Positions 6,269 through 13,383 of a DNA stretch of 13,492 bases are shown piece after piece. Every line of letters begins with the position of its first letter. Position 1 is the first letter of the stretch. A program made the translations under genes and the position numbers. The notes below the pieces were generated by a model. The model saw only the letters and a list, made by a program, of their open reading frames with translations. It was not told the origin of the DNA and searched no databases. The DNA is from JAAYXU01 sp050942555 (GTDB lineage: Bacteria; Bacillota; Clostridia; Christensenellales; UMGS416), in assembly GCA_050942555.1 (NCBI GenBank), contig JBMNNN010000037.1, positions 1 through 13,492 of the forward strand, given 5' to 3'.

Positions 6269-6282
6269 TTTCACGTGAAACA
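6267..6282. promoter_or_regulatory. parS site 2 (perfect 16-bp match)
   Basis: This is a second exact TGTTTCACGTGAAACA, 78 bp from the first, start to start, and 14 bp before the aminotransferase ATG. ParB bound here would sit in the transcribed leader of that gene and could repress it. Confidence 0.95.
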
Positions 6283-6296
6283 TTGGAAGGACGGAG

Positions 6297-7463
6297 ATGA
6301 TGCCGATGGTGGCACACCAGATCGAGAAAGACCTGAAAAACGCATCGTGGATCCGCAAGATGTTCGAGGAGGGGAACCGCCTCAGGGCGCTGTACGGGGC
6401 GGAGGATGTATACGACTTTTCACTGGGTAATCCCGATTCCGACCCGCCCGAAGCGGTGCTTAAGGCGATGGAAAGGCATATTCGCGGAAAAGCGGCCCAT
6501 CAGTATATGCCCAACGCGGGCTTTCCCGACGTACGGCAAAAAATCGCGGAAAAAGTATCCCGCGGGCTTCCGTTCCCGATCGCCATGGACCACATCGTCA
6601 TGACGGTCGGCGCGGCCGGGGGCATGAACGCCGCGCTCAAAGCGCTGCTTGATCCGGGCGACGAGGTCATCGTGCTGGCCCCCTATTTCGCCGAATACCT
6701 TTTCTATATCCGCAATCACGGAGGCGTCCCCGTCGTCGTATCGACAGACCCAGATACGTTTGAGCCCGACGCCGCGGCCGTTGCCGCCGCGGTCACGCCG
6801 CGCACAAAGGCGCTCATCCTCAACAACCCGAACAATCCGACCGGCGTCGTCTACTCGCGCACGGCGCTCCATGCCCTGGCCGACGCGCTGCCCGAAACCG
6901 TGTGCGTGCTCAGCGATGAGCCTTATTCCCGCCTTGTATACGACGAGGTCGAGGTCCCTGCCGTCCTTGGCATATTCGAAAACGCGCTCATCATCGACTC
7001 GTTCAGCAAATCGCTGGCGCTTCCCGGCGAGCGGATCGGATATATCGCCGTTTCGCCGCGCTGCAGAGATGCGGAGCTTCTCATTGCCGCGCTGTCCTTT
7101 ACAAACCGCGTGCTGGGATTTGTGAACGCCCCTTCGCTGATGCAGCGCGCCGTCGCCGATGCGCTGGACGCCGCCGTGGATACCGGGGTATACCGGGAAA
7201 GAAGGGACGCGCTCCACGCGATCGTCACCGAAGCCGGTTTTTTGTGCCCAATGCCCATGGGCGCTTTTTACCTGTTCCCCCGCAGCCCGATACCCGACGA
7301 CATCGCGTTCGTGCAAAAAGCCGCGCAGCACCATATCCTAGCGGTGCCGGGCAGCGGGTTTGGCGCGCCGGGATATTTCCGTCTGGCCTACTGCACGGGG
7401 CTCGACGTGATACAAAGGTCGCGGGACGCATTCTTACGGCTGGGAGCGGAGTATCGGAAATAA
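6297..7463 (+). CDS. Pyridoxal-phosphate aminotransferase, class I/II fold type I
   Basis: This protein of 388 residues, a normal length, has DFSLGNPDSDPP near residue 40, VGAAGGMNAALKALLDPGDEV for the cofactor-phosphate loop, and NNPNNPTG at 176-183. SDEPYSRLVYD carries the cofactor ring-binding Asp and Tyr, and SFSKSLALPGERIGY holds the Schiff-base lysine K238. These features define an aspartate/tyrosine/alanine-type aminotransferase that transfers the amino group to a 2-oxo acid in the cytoplasm; the substrate cannot be read from the sequence. Start choice is uncertain: ATG at 6297, 6300 and 6306 are all usable, with GGAAGG and CGGAG upstream. It is divergent from soj, with parS site 2 in its leader, and appears monocistronic, ending at a hairpin shared with the next gene. 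Confidence 0.9.
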   Translation: MMPMVAHQIEKDLKNASWIRKMFEEGNRLRALYGAEDVYDFSLGNPDSDPPEAVLKAMERHIRGKAAHQYMPNAGFPDVRQKIAEKVSRGLPFPIAMDHIVMTVGAAGGMNAALKALLDPGDEVIVLAPYFAEYLFYIRNHGGVPVVVSTDPDTFEPDAAAVAAAVTPRTKALILNNPNNPTGVVYSRTALHALADALPETVCVLSDEPYSRLVYDEVEVPAVLGIFENALIIDSFSKSLALPGERIGYIAVSPRCRDAELLIAALSFTNRVLGFVNAPSLMQRAVADALDAAVDTGVYRERRDALHAIVTEAGFLCPMPMGAFYLFPRSPIPDDIAFVQKAAQHHILAVPGSGFGAPGYFRLAYCTGLDVIQRSRDAFLRLGAEYRK

Positions 7464-7479
7464 AGAAAATATGATGCGT

Positions 7480-7506
7480 AAGGACGCGCCGTCTGCGCGC
7501 GTCCTT
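7480..7506. terminator. Bidirectional terminator between convergent genes
   Basis: AAGGACGCGC (7480-7489) and GCGCGTCCTT (7497-7506) form a perfect 10-bp stem with a 7-nt loop. On the plus strand GTATTTAT follows. On the minus strand the downstream tract is only moderately T-rich (ACGCATCATATTTTC). It sits between the aminotransferase stop (7463) and the nucleoside hydrolase stop (7511) and can serve both. Confidence 0.65.
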
Positions 7507-7510
7507 GTAT

Positions 7511-8452
7511 TTATCCTCTGTTCAGCGCCGAGAACAGTTCCGTAAAAATCGGATCCCGGTGCACCATGAATACCTCTCGAATCAGATGGCGCGTCGGATC
7601 AGAGCCCCAGTGCAGCGTGTCGCTGAGCATCGGCGACGGGATGAGCTTCGAGGGCATGGTACCGGGCATCAGGCACCAGGCGACGGCGGTAATGTCCCAG
7701 ATCACCTTCGAGAGGGCTTTCCGCCCTGGCGACTTGCCGGCGTAATGGAGGATATAGTCGCGCGTGTTTTCATACAGATAGCGCCCGACCGGGCTCGATT
7801 CGCGAAGAAAGTATTCAAGCTCGGGGATCGTGGTCGCCAGGTGCGTCGTCACCTGCTGGCAGGGGATCAGCACTAGCGGCACGCCCGAATCAAAAAGCAC
7901 CCGCGGCGCGTGGATGTCCTGCTGCAGATTGAATTCCTTCGCGGTAGGCCAGCCCACCGGATTGCCGCCCAGCCATACCACGACGATCTTTTGCGCAATC
8001 CGGGGCTCCAGCAGCAGCGCCGACGACACATTGACAGGGCATCCGATCGCAAGCACATAGAGCGGATCGTCGTCAGGCCGGCGCATCGCCCTTTCGATAA
8101 GATCTCGCGCTGCGGGGCTGTCTACCGGATCCTCGGGGCCGGACATATAGCGGTCCGCGCCACGCAGTACGAGACCCTCGTGCGCTAGTCCCATGAGCTC
8201 ATACAGCTTTATGATCTCCCGGTAGCTTTTCTCCATGCCGTCAGCTGGGCCGACCGAGCGGTCGTTGAAAAACGGCGCAGCATACACCGCTTTGAGATCG
8301 ATATCCGGCGACAGCGCCGCCCAGGCCAGGCAGAACTGGTCGTCGATCTCATTGTACGTGTCGGTATCCAGTACGCAGGGCACAGGCCGCCGCGCGGGAG
8401 GGGTGAGACGCTCTACGCGGAACGATTCGGGCAGGGAAGGCCAGTTTGTCAT
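7511..8452 (-). CDS. Nucleoside hydrolase-like protein (IUNH family, variant active-site loop)
   Basis: This 313-residue protein belongs to the inosine-uridine nucleoside hydrolase family by its calcium-binding N-terminal motif VLDTDTYNEIDDQ (27-39), AIGCPVNVSSAL (135-146), WLGGNP (160-165) and KEFNLQQD (172-179). The family hydrolyses N-ribosidic bonds, releasing base and ribose. The Asp cluster differs from the classic DTDPGIDD: two extra residues separate D31 from D37-D38, typical of a less-studied subgroup, so the true substrate may be a different glycoside. The start at 8452 is set by AAAGGAG at 8461-8467, 8 nt away. A longer frame from 8491 would overlap the -10 element and is rejected. 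It is monocistronic and divergent from the beta-mannosidase-like gene, which hints at a shared sugar-related role. Confidence 0.82.
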   Translation of the reverse strand: MTNWPSLPESFRVERLTPPARRPVPCVLDTDTYNEIDDQFCLAWAALSPDIDLKAVYAAPFFNDRSVGPADGMEKSYREIIKLYELMGLAHEGLVLRGADRYMSGPEDPVDSPAARDLIERAMRRPDDDPLYVLAIGCPVNVSSALLLEPRIAQKIVVVWLGGNPVGWPTAKEFNLQQDIHAPRVLFDSGVPLVLIPCQQVTTHLATTIPELEYFLRESSPVGRYLYENTRDYILHYAGKSPGRKALSKVIWDITAVAWCLMPGTMPSKLIPSPMLSDTLHWGSDPTRHLIREVFMVHRDPIFTELFSALNRG

Positions 8453-8489
8453 CGTACATGCTCCTTTGTGTATAGTCTGCGGTGCGTCC

Positions 8490-8518
8490 ATTATAGCCGA
8501 GAACCCGTCCCATGTCGA
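8490..8518 (-). promoter_or_regulatory. Promoter of the nucleoside hydrolase gene
   Basis: On the minus strand TCGACA (8518-8513, 5 of 6) is 17 bp from a perfect TATAAT (8495-8490). The predicted start near 8483 leaves a leader of about 30 nt containing AAAGGAG. Confidence 0.72.
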
Positions 8519-8680
8519 TCTATATGGCAGGGCGACAGAATTCTCTGCTCGGCGTTTACCTGATTAGTTCTGTTTTAGCGGAAAAAAGTGCCTAGAAACT
8601 CGGGGTTCGAGAAGCGCCGGGAAAATAAGCGGAGCGACAACCTCTTATTCAGAACACGGGCAAGCAAAGAATGAACAGGG

Positions 8681-8712
8681 ACGCGGCGGGAGCAATCCCC
8701 CGCCCTACGACG
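8681..8712 (-). repeat. REP-like palindromic element
   Basis: On the minus strand a GTAG head (8709-8706) is followed directly by GGCGGG (8704-8699, after one G), an 8-nt loop, and CCCGCC (8690-8685). A short conserved GTAG/GGAG head joined to a GC-rich imperfect palindrome is the described architecture of REP elements mobilised by RAYT transposases. It lies in the gap between two genes, where REPs usually occur. Only one copy is visible here, so the call rests on form alone. Confidence 0.4.
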
Positions 8713-8768
8713 GAATGACTGCTGTCGCCTGCGATATGGACAATGCTCTACCCGCGTCTCCCTTTGTC

Positions 8769-8777
8769 TGCTATAAT
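8769..8777 (+). promoter_or_regulatory. Extended -10 promoter of the GH2 gene
   Basis: TGC precedes a perfect TATAAT (8772-8777). No -35 hexamer is evident at 16-18 bp. The start would be near 8784, 24 nt before the ATG. A short AT-rich dyad, TAATG (8774-8778) with CATTA (8787-8791), spans the -10 and start and could be an operator half-site pair, weakly supported. Confidence 0.55.
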
Positions 8778-8807
8778 GGCATCATTCATTAGGAGGAGAT
8801 CTTCGCG

Positions 8808-11111
8808 ATGGAGGAAGTCTTGTCGCTGAATGGCACGTGGGCGCTGTGGTTCGGTCCCGACGAGGGACCGTCCCCGGTATCGGGCGCGCAGGCCGCGCAG
8901 CGGGGATTCCGCAGGATCGAGGCCACGGTCCCCGGCAACGTGGAGCTGGATCTTGTAGCCGCGGGGCTGGAGCGCGATCCGCTGACAGGAAGCAACGTGC
9001 TTTCGTTTGAGCGCTACGAGCAGTATGCGTGGGTATTCGAGCGGGAATTCACTAGCGGCCCGGCTCTCACCGGCCGCCGCGCAGCGCTGCGGCTGCATGG
9101 CGTCAACACGTATTCCGACGTATATATTAACGGCGTCAGGGTCGGCGAGACCGACAACATGCTGATCGCCCATGAGTTCGATATAACGGAACACCTATAC
9201 ACTGATAAAGTAAATACAATCACCGTCAGCATCCGCTCGGCGATGAAGGAGGCGCGCAAAAAGCCGCTGCCGGTGGCCCAGCAGGGTACCGGGAACTGCA
9301 ACGAGATACCGGTGCTTCGGATGCCGCCGCACTCATTCGGCTGGGATATCATGCCCCGCCTCCTATCGGCCGGGCTGTGGCGCGACGTGGAGATCGCGTA
9401 CCAGGGACCCGAGCGGTTTCGCGACGTGTACATGTATACGCGCAGCGCCGACGCCGACAGGGCGCACCTTGCTCTGTGCTACACTTTTGAAAGCGACAGG
9501 GAGATACTCCCCATATATACGGTGCGGGTCGAGGGCCGGTGCGGGGACAGCGTCTTTTCGGCCTGCGCAGAGACGCACTTTGTCAGCAACAGCCTGCAGA
9601 TTTCGGTACAGGACCCGCAGCTGTGGTGGCCGCGCGGTTACGGCGACGCGCCGCTCTACGACGTATCGGTTACGCTGCTGCGGGATGGAGAGGTCTGCGA
9701 CGTGCGCCGGTTCCGCTTCGGCATCCGCACCGCGACGGTCGACGCCTGTTTTGACAGCGATAAAGGCCGGTTTGCGGTCGTCGTAAACGGCGAAAGGATC
9801 TTCATCCGCGGCACCAACTGGGTGCCCCTGTCGGCGCTGCACAGCCTGGACATCGGCCGCGTCGGTCAGGCCATATCGATGCTGACGGCCAGCGGCGCCA
9901 ACGCGGTGCGCTGCTGGGGCGGCAATGTATACGAAAGCGATGCGTTCTATGACCTGTGCGATGAAAACGGGCTTCTCGTCTGGCAGGATTTCGCGATGGC
10001 CTGCGTGATACCGCCCCAGGACGACGCGTTCGCGGCCGCGATCGAGCGGGAAGCCGCGTTTGTCGTACGGCGGCTGCGGAACCATGCCTGTCTGCTCCTC
10101 TGGGCCGGGGACAACGAGATCGACCAGGCCTATGCGGGGCGCTATCCGCAGGGCCACGCGCGATACAACAGGATTACCCGCGAGGTGCTGCCCTGGGTAT
10201 GCGCCGCGCACGACCCGATGCGGTATTACCTGCCGTCGTCGCCCTACATACCCGAGCATGAGAGCGCCGACCTCAAAGGCCCCGAGCAGCATCTCTGGGG
10301 TCCGCGCGACGATTTCAAAGGGGACTTCTACCGGCTCAACACCGCCCGTTTTGCCAGCGAAATAGGCTACCACGGCTGTCCTGCGGTGTCGTCGCTGCGC
10401 CGTTTCCTGTCGCCCGGAGAGCTCTGGCCGATGGAGGGGAGTCTCGAGTGGCTCGTCCACAATACCGAGCATCCGCGCTACCGCCGGGGCTACGACCGCA
10501 ACGAGCTCATGGCCAAACAGGCGGCGATGCTCTTTGGAGAAGCGCCCGGGGAGCTTGCGGACTTCGCGTTCGCGTCGCAGTACTCGCAGGCCGAGGCAAA
10601 GAAATTCTTTATCGAGCAGTTCCGTATGAAAAAATGGGACAAGACCGGGATACTATGGTGGAATCTGCTGGACGGATGGCCCCAGATATCCGACGCGGTC
10701 GTCGATTATTATTTTCACGCGAAGCTCGCCTATCATATCATATCGCGCAGTCAGCGCCCTGTGCAGCTCATGATGGACGAATACCGCAACTGGGGCCACG
10801 ACGTATGGGCGGTAAATGACACGCTTTGCGAGGTCGCGGTCACATGCCGCGTTACCGACGGCGCTACCGGGGAGACTCTCATGGAAAAGCGGTGCGTGAT
10901 TCCCAGAAATGGCATCGTAAAGGTGGGGCAAATAAGGACCAATCCGGCCCATAAGCGGCTCTTTATACTCACCGGAACCGCGAACGGGGAAACGTTCCAC
11001 AACCATTACGCGGCCGGCCGCGCGCCCTTTACGCTGCATGAGGCGCGCCGCTTTGTCGATATCATATCGGCGCTGGAGCCGCGCTTTGACGCGGAGGGTT
11101 GCTGGCGGTAG
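8808..11111 (+). CDS. Glycoside hydrolase family 2, beta-mannosidase-like
   Basis: This 767-residue protein has GH2 architecture: an N-terminal sugar-binding jelly roll (LNGTW at 7-11, VPGNVELDL near 42-50, NTYSDVYINGVRVG), an immunoglobulin-like domain around 190-290, and a TIM barrel from about 300. The beta-mannosidase signature is strong: RCWGGNVYESDAFYDLCDENGLLVWQDF, with W370 and W392. The acid/base is inferred as E437 in LWAGDNEID and the nucleophile as E518 in ASEIGYHG. It would remove terminal beta-mannose from oligosaccharides. There is no signal peptide, so it should act in the cytoplasm on imported sugars. AGGAGGAG (8791-8798) precedes the ATG by about 9-11 nt. It is somewhat shorter than typical 800+ residue bacterial members. 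No transporter is seen nearby. Family is firm; exact specificity is inferred. Confidence 0.9.
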   Translation: MEEVLSLNGTWALWFGPDEGPSPVSGAQAAQRGFRRIEATVPGNVELDLVAAGLERDPLTGSNVLSFERYEQYAWVFEREFTSGPALTGRRAALRLHGVNTYSDVYINGVRVGETDNMLIAHEFDITEHLYTDKVNTITVSIRSAMKEARKKPLPVAQQGTGNCNEIPVLRMPPHSFGWDIMPRLLSAGLWRDVEIAYQGPERFRDVYMYTRSADADRAHLALCYTFESDREILPIYTVRVEGRCGDSVFSACAETHFVSNSLQISVQDPQLWWPRGYGDAPLYDVSVTLLRDGEVCDVRRFRFGIRTATVDACFDSDKGRFAVVVNGERIFIRGTNWVPLSALHSLDIGRVGQAISMLTASGANAVRCWGGNVYESDAFYDLCDENGLLVWQDFAMACVIPPQDDAFAAAIEREAAFVVRRLRNHACLLLWAGDNEIDQAYAGRYPQGHARYNRITREVLPWVCAAHDPMRYYLPSSPYIPEHESADLKGPEQHLWGPRDDFKGDFYRLNTARFASEIGYHGCPAVSSLRRFLSPGELWPMEGSLEWLVHNTEHPRYRRGYDRNELMAKQAAMLFGEAPGELADFAFASQYSQAEAKKFFIEQFRMKKWDKTGILWWNLLDGWPQISDAVVDYYFHAKLAYHIISRSQRPVQLMMDEYRNWGHDVWAVNDTLCEVAVTCRVTDGATGETLMEKRCVIPRNGIVKVGQIRTNPAHKRLFILTGTANGETFHNHYAAGRAPFTLHEARRFVDIISALEPRFDAEGCWR

Positions 11112-11168
11112 AGAAGAGGGGTTCAGGGCGGGCCGCTTTTTTTGTTGATACGCAACTGTCGAATCCTG

Positions 11169-11177
11169 TGGTATAAT
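11169..11177 (+). promoter_or_regulatory. Extended -10 promoter of the araM-like operon
   Basis: TGG precedes a perfect TATAAT (11172-11177). The best upstream hexamer, TTGATA at 11145-11150, is 21 bp away, too far for a normal -35. The start near 11184 rules out an in-frame TTG start at 11142 and supports the ATG at 11241. Confidence 0.6.
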
Positions 11178-11188
11178 GTCGAAAGAGA

Positions 11189-11221
11189 GCGGCGCCCCGG
11201 AGACCGCCGGGGCTATGCCGC
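11189..11221 (+). promoter_or_regulatory. Strong leader hairpin before the araM-like gene
   Basis: GCCCCGG (11194-11200) pairs with CCGGGGC (11207-11213) across a 6-nt loop. GCGGC (11189-11193) pairs with GCCGC (11217-11221), leaving TAT as a bulge, for 12 pairs in all. It begins about 5 nt after the predicted start and ends 6 nt before AAGGAG. No U-tract follows, so it is not a terminator. It may stabilise the message or modulate translation. Confidence 0.5.
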
Positions 11222-11240
11222 GCACAAAAGGAGCTTTGCG

Positions 11241-12572
11241 ATGCCCGCCAAAGGTTACCGTATAGACGACCTGCTGGAAAGAGAAATACGCTGCGAATGC
11301 GGCCGCGTACACCGTATCCGCACCCGCCGCGTTGACATCGGACCGGGCGCCGCCACGCGTCTGCCCGAACATATAAGAGCGCTTCCCTTCGCGGGAAGGA
11401 TACTGCTCATAGCCGACGCAAACACATGGAAGGCCGCGGGCCGGGAGGCGGCGGACGCGCTCATGCGCGCCGGACTTGAAACGGTCTGCCACGTGCTCCC
11501 CGGAGAAAATATACACGCCGACGAGCGCGCCGTAGGGTCGGTGATGCTTGCCGCCGAACCGCAGCCCGGTCTGCTCGTCGCGGTAGGGAGCGGCAGTATC
11601 AACGATTTGGGCCGATTCTGCGCCACACGGATGGGGATACCCTATCTGGTGCTGGCGACCGCCGCATCGGTGGACGGATACGCCTCGGACGTGACGCCGG
11701 TGATGCGGGGCGGAGTCAAGATAACCTATCCGGGTATCCATCCTGAGATCATCGCCGCCGATCCGGCGGTACTGGCGGCGGCGCCCCCGGCGATGCTGGC
11801 CGCGGGGCTTGGAGACATCATCGGCAAGCACACGGCGCGTCTTGACTGGCTGCTGGCGCAGACCATGACGGGCGAGTCCTATTGTCCGTTCATCACCGGT
11901 ATCGTCGAGAATGCTCTTTCCAATTGTGTGGCGCTCTCGGTCGATATGAAGCCCGGAGATGTCGCCGCCGCCCGGGCCGTTTTTGAGGCTCTGGTGCTGT
12001 CGGGGCTTGGAATGCAGATGCAGGGAAACTCCCGTCCGGCGTCGGGCAGCGAGCACCATATCGCTCATTTTCTAGAGATGCGCGACGCGCTGCGGGGACG
12101 ACCGCCGTCTCTGCACGGCGACAAGGTCGGCGCGGCAAGCCTGCTCGTCATGCGGCTCTACGAGCGATTCTTTCAGGGCGGCCCGCCCGAGTGTGCGCAG
12201 TACTTAGCGCGGACACAGGAGGCGGGCATCCGCCGCGCGTTTGGTCCGATAGCAGACGACATACTGCGCGGGCTGCCCGCGCCCGTTTCCCAAAGCCAGT
12301 GGGCCGCGCAGCTTCATGGTCTCGCCGCCCGATGGGACTTTTTCCGCGCCGAGGCCGCACAGCTTCCGGCGCTGCGGGCGCGGTATTCGGCGGCGCTGCG
12401 AGCGGCCGGCGGCGCGGCCTCGCTAAATGAGCTTGGGTATTGTGCGGACGATATCCGCGACGCGCTCCTTTTCGCCTGGGCGGTGCGCCCCCGATTTACG
12501 ATACTCAGTCTGCTGGAAGGATTGGGGATTCTCGCGCGGCTGACAGGGGAGGTACTCGATGAACAAAACTAA
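11241..12572 (+). CDS. sn-Glycerol-1-phosphate dehydrogenase-like protein (AraM/EgsA family)
   Basis: This 443-residue member of the iron-type alcohol dehydrogenase/dehydroquinate synthase superfamily has the NAD-binding loop GSGSIND (116-122), the segment TAASVDGYASDVTPVM, and the metal ligands D192 (GLGDIIGKHTARLDW), H272 (GSEHHIAH) and H292 (LHGDKVG). AraM of Bacillus subtilis reduces dihydroxyacetone phosphate to sn-glycerol-1-phosphate with NAD(P)H. It is about 50 residues longer than that enzyme, and its start carries a CxCGxxH motif (C18, C20, H24) that may bind a metal. The start at 11241 has AAGGAG (11228-11233) 7 nt upstream. Its stop overlaps the next gene by 14 bp, indicating translational coupling with a HAD phosphatase, an arrangement like araL-araM. 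Confidence 0.85.
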   Translation: MPAKGYRIDDLLEREIRCECGRVHRIRTRRVDIGPGAATRLPEHIRALPFAGRILLIADANTWKAAGREAADALMRAGLETVCHVLPGENIHADERAVGSVMLAAEPQPGLLVAVGSGSINDLGRFCATRMGIPYLVLATAASVDGYASDVTPVMRGGVKITYPGIHPEIIAADPAVLAAAPPAMLAAGLGDIIGKHTARLDWLLAQTMTGESYCPFITGIVENALSNCVALSVDMKPGDVAAARAVFEALVLSGLGMQMQGNSRPASGSEHHIAHFLEMRDALRGRPPSLHGDKVGAASLLVMRLYERFFQGGPPECAQYLARTQEAGIRRAFGPIADDILRGLPAPVSQSQWAAQLHGLAARWDFFRAEAAQLPALRARYSAALRAAGGAASLNELGYCADDIRDALLFAWAVRPRFTILSLLEGLGILARLTGEVLDEQN

Positions 12573-13365
12573 TCCGGGCGAACTGAGCCTGCTGAGCCGC
12601 GTGCGGTGCTTCGTCCTCGACATGGACGGCACGTTCTATCTGGAAGACCGGCCCATCGAGGGCGCGCTCGACTTTTATGAGGCCGCGCGCGCTTCGGGAC
12701 GCCGCGTGCTTTTCCTTACCAACAACTCCTCAAAGGACGGCCGCCACTATGTGGACAAGCTAAACAGGATGGGCTGCCCCGTCACGCAGGACGACGTCTA
12801 TACGTCGGGCATGGCCACCTGCCAGATGCTCCGCCGCGAATATCCGGGCGTGCCCGTCTATCTGCTGGGCAACGAGAGCCTTCGCGGTGAATTCGAGCGG
12901 TACGGCATACCGCTGTGCGACCGGCAGCCGGGTCTCGTGGTGGTGGGCTTCGACACGACGCTCGATTACCGCAAGCTGTGCGCCGTATGCGATTTCGTAC
13001 GGGCGGGGCTACCGTATATCGCGACGCATCCCGACCTTAACTGCCCGACCGCTACCGGTTTTGTGCCCGACGCGGGCGCGATACTCGCGTTCATAGAGGC
13101 CTCGACCGGCAGGCGGCCCGACCGCATCGTCGGAAAGCCCCACGCCGACATCGTCAGGGGCATGCTGGATATGACCGGAATGCCGCCGGGCGCGCTGTGC
13201 ATATGCGGAGACCGGCTCTATACCGACATCGCGACCGGCGTGAACAACGGGATCCTATCGGTATGCGTGTTGTCGGGCGAGACGACCGAGAAGGATCTGG
13301 CCGCTTCGGCCGTGCAGCCCGACCTCGTCTTTTCACGCCTTGGCGACATGATCGAATATCTGTAA
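12559..13365 (+). CDS. HAD-IIA family phosphatase (NagD/AraL-like)
   Basis: This 268-residue protein has every HAD motif: DMDGT with nucleophile D21 and D23, LTNNSS (53-58) typical of the NagD (class IIA) branch, K193 in VGKPHADI, and GDRLYTD with D218 and D223. A C2-type cap lies between motifs II and III. Relatives are cytoplasmic phosphatases for sugar phosphates, phosphoglycolate or p-nitrophenyl phosphate; AraL of Bacillus is one. GGGGAGG lies about 7 nt before ATG 12559, inside the end of the upstream gene, with a 14-bp overlap. The coupling suggests it acts on a metabolite connected to the glycerol-1-phosphate dehydrogenase, but the substrate is not shown by the sequence. Confidence 0.9.
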   Translation: MNKTNPGELSLLSRVRCFVLDMDGTFYLEDRPIEGALDFYEAARASGRRVLFLTNNSSKDGRHYVDKLNRMGCPVTQDDVYTSGMATCQMLRREYPGVPVYLLGNESLRGEFERYGIPLCDRQPGLVVVGFDTTLDYRKLCAVCDFVRAGLPYIATHPDLNCPTATGFVPDAGAILAFIEASTGRRPDRIVGKPHADIVRGMLDMTGMPPGALCICGDRLYTDIATGVNNGILSVCVLSGETTEKDLAASAVQPDLVFSRLGDMIEYL

Positions 13366-13383
13366 CAGAAAGAAGGAACTACA

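Larger units (their letters stand above)
8453..8807. other. Divergent intergenic region, nucleoside hydrolase / GH2 gene
   Basis: This 355-bp non-coding stretch holds the nucleoside hydrolase promoter on the left, a REP-like palindrome at 8681-8712, and the extended -10 promoter of the GH2 gene on the right. The middle (about 8520-8680) shows no ribosome-site-preceded frame, tRNA or clear repeat. Confidence 0.7.

Noticed and set aside
8453..8491. Upstream start of the nucleoside hydrolase
   Set aside because: It overlaps the -10 box of its own promoter, and the AAAGGAG site fits 8452.
8606..8622. GGGGTTCGAG stretch resembling a tRNA T-arm
   Set aside because: The flanks do not pair, and no anticodon or acceptor stem can be drawn.
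9363..10472. Long minus-strand open frame (369 codons) opposite the GH2 gene
   Set aside because: Antisense shadow of a GC-rich coding region; the plus strand carries clear GH2 motifs.
11137..11143. T7 run after the GH2 gene as an intrinsic terminator
   Set aside because: The preceding GC-rich bases do not form a stable stem with a proper loop; at best a weak pause.
11142..11240. Upstream TTG start of the AraM-like protein
   Set aside because: It is located before the TATAAT at 11172. AAGGAG favours 11241, and the intervening sequence is a leader hairpin.
10653..12068. Long minus-strand open frame (471 codons) spanning the GH2 end and the AraM-like gene
   Set aside because: It crosses two genes and a promoter on the other strand, with no homology or ribosome site.
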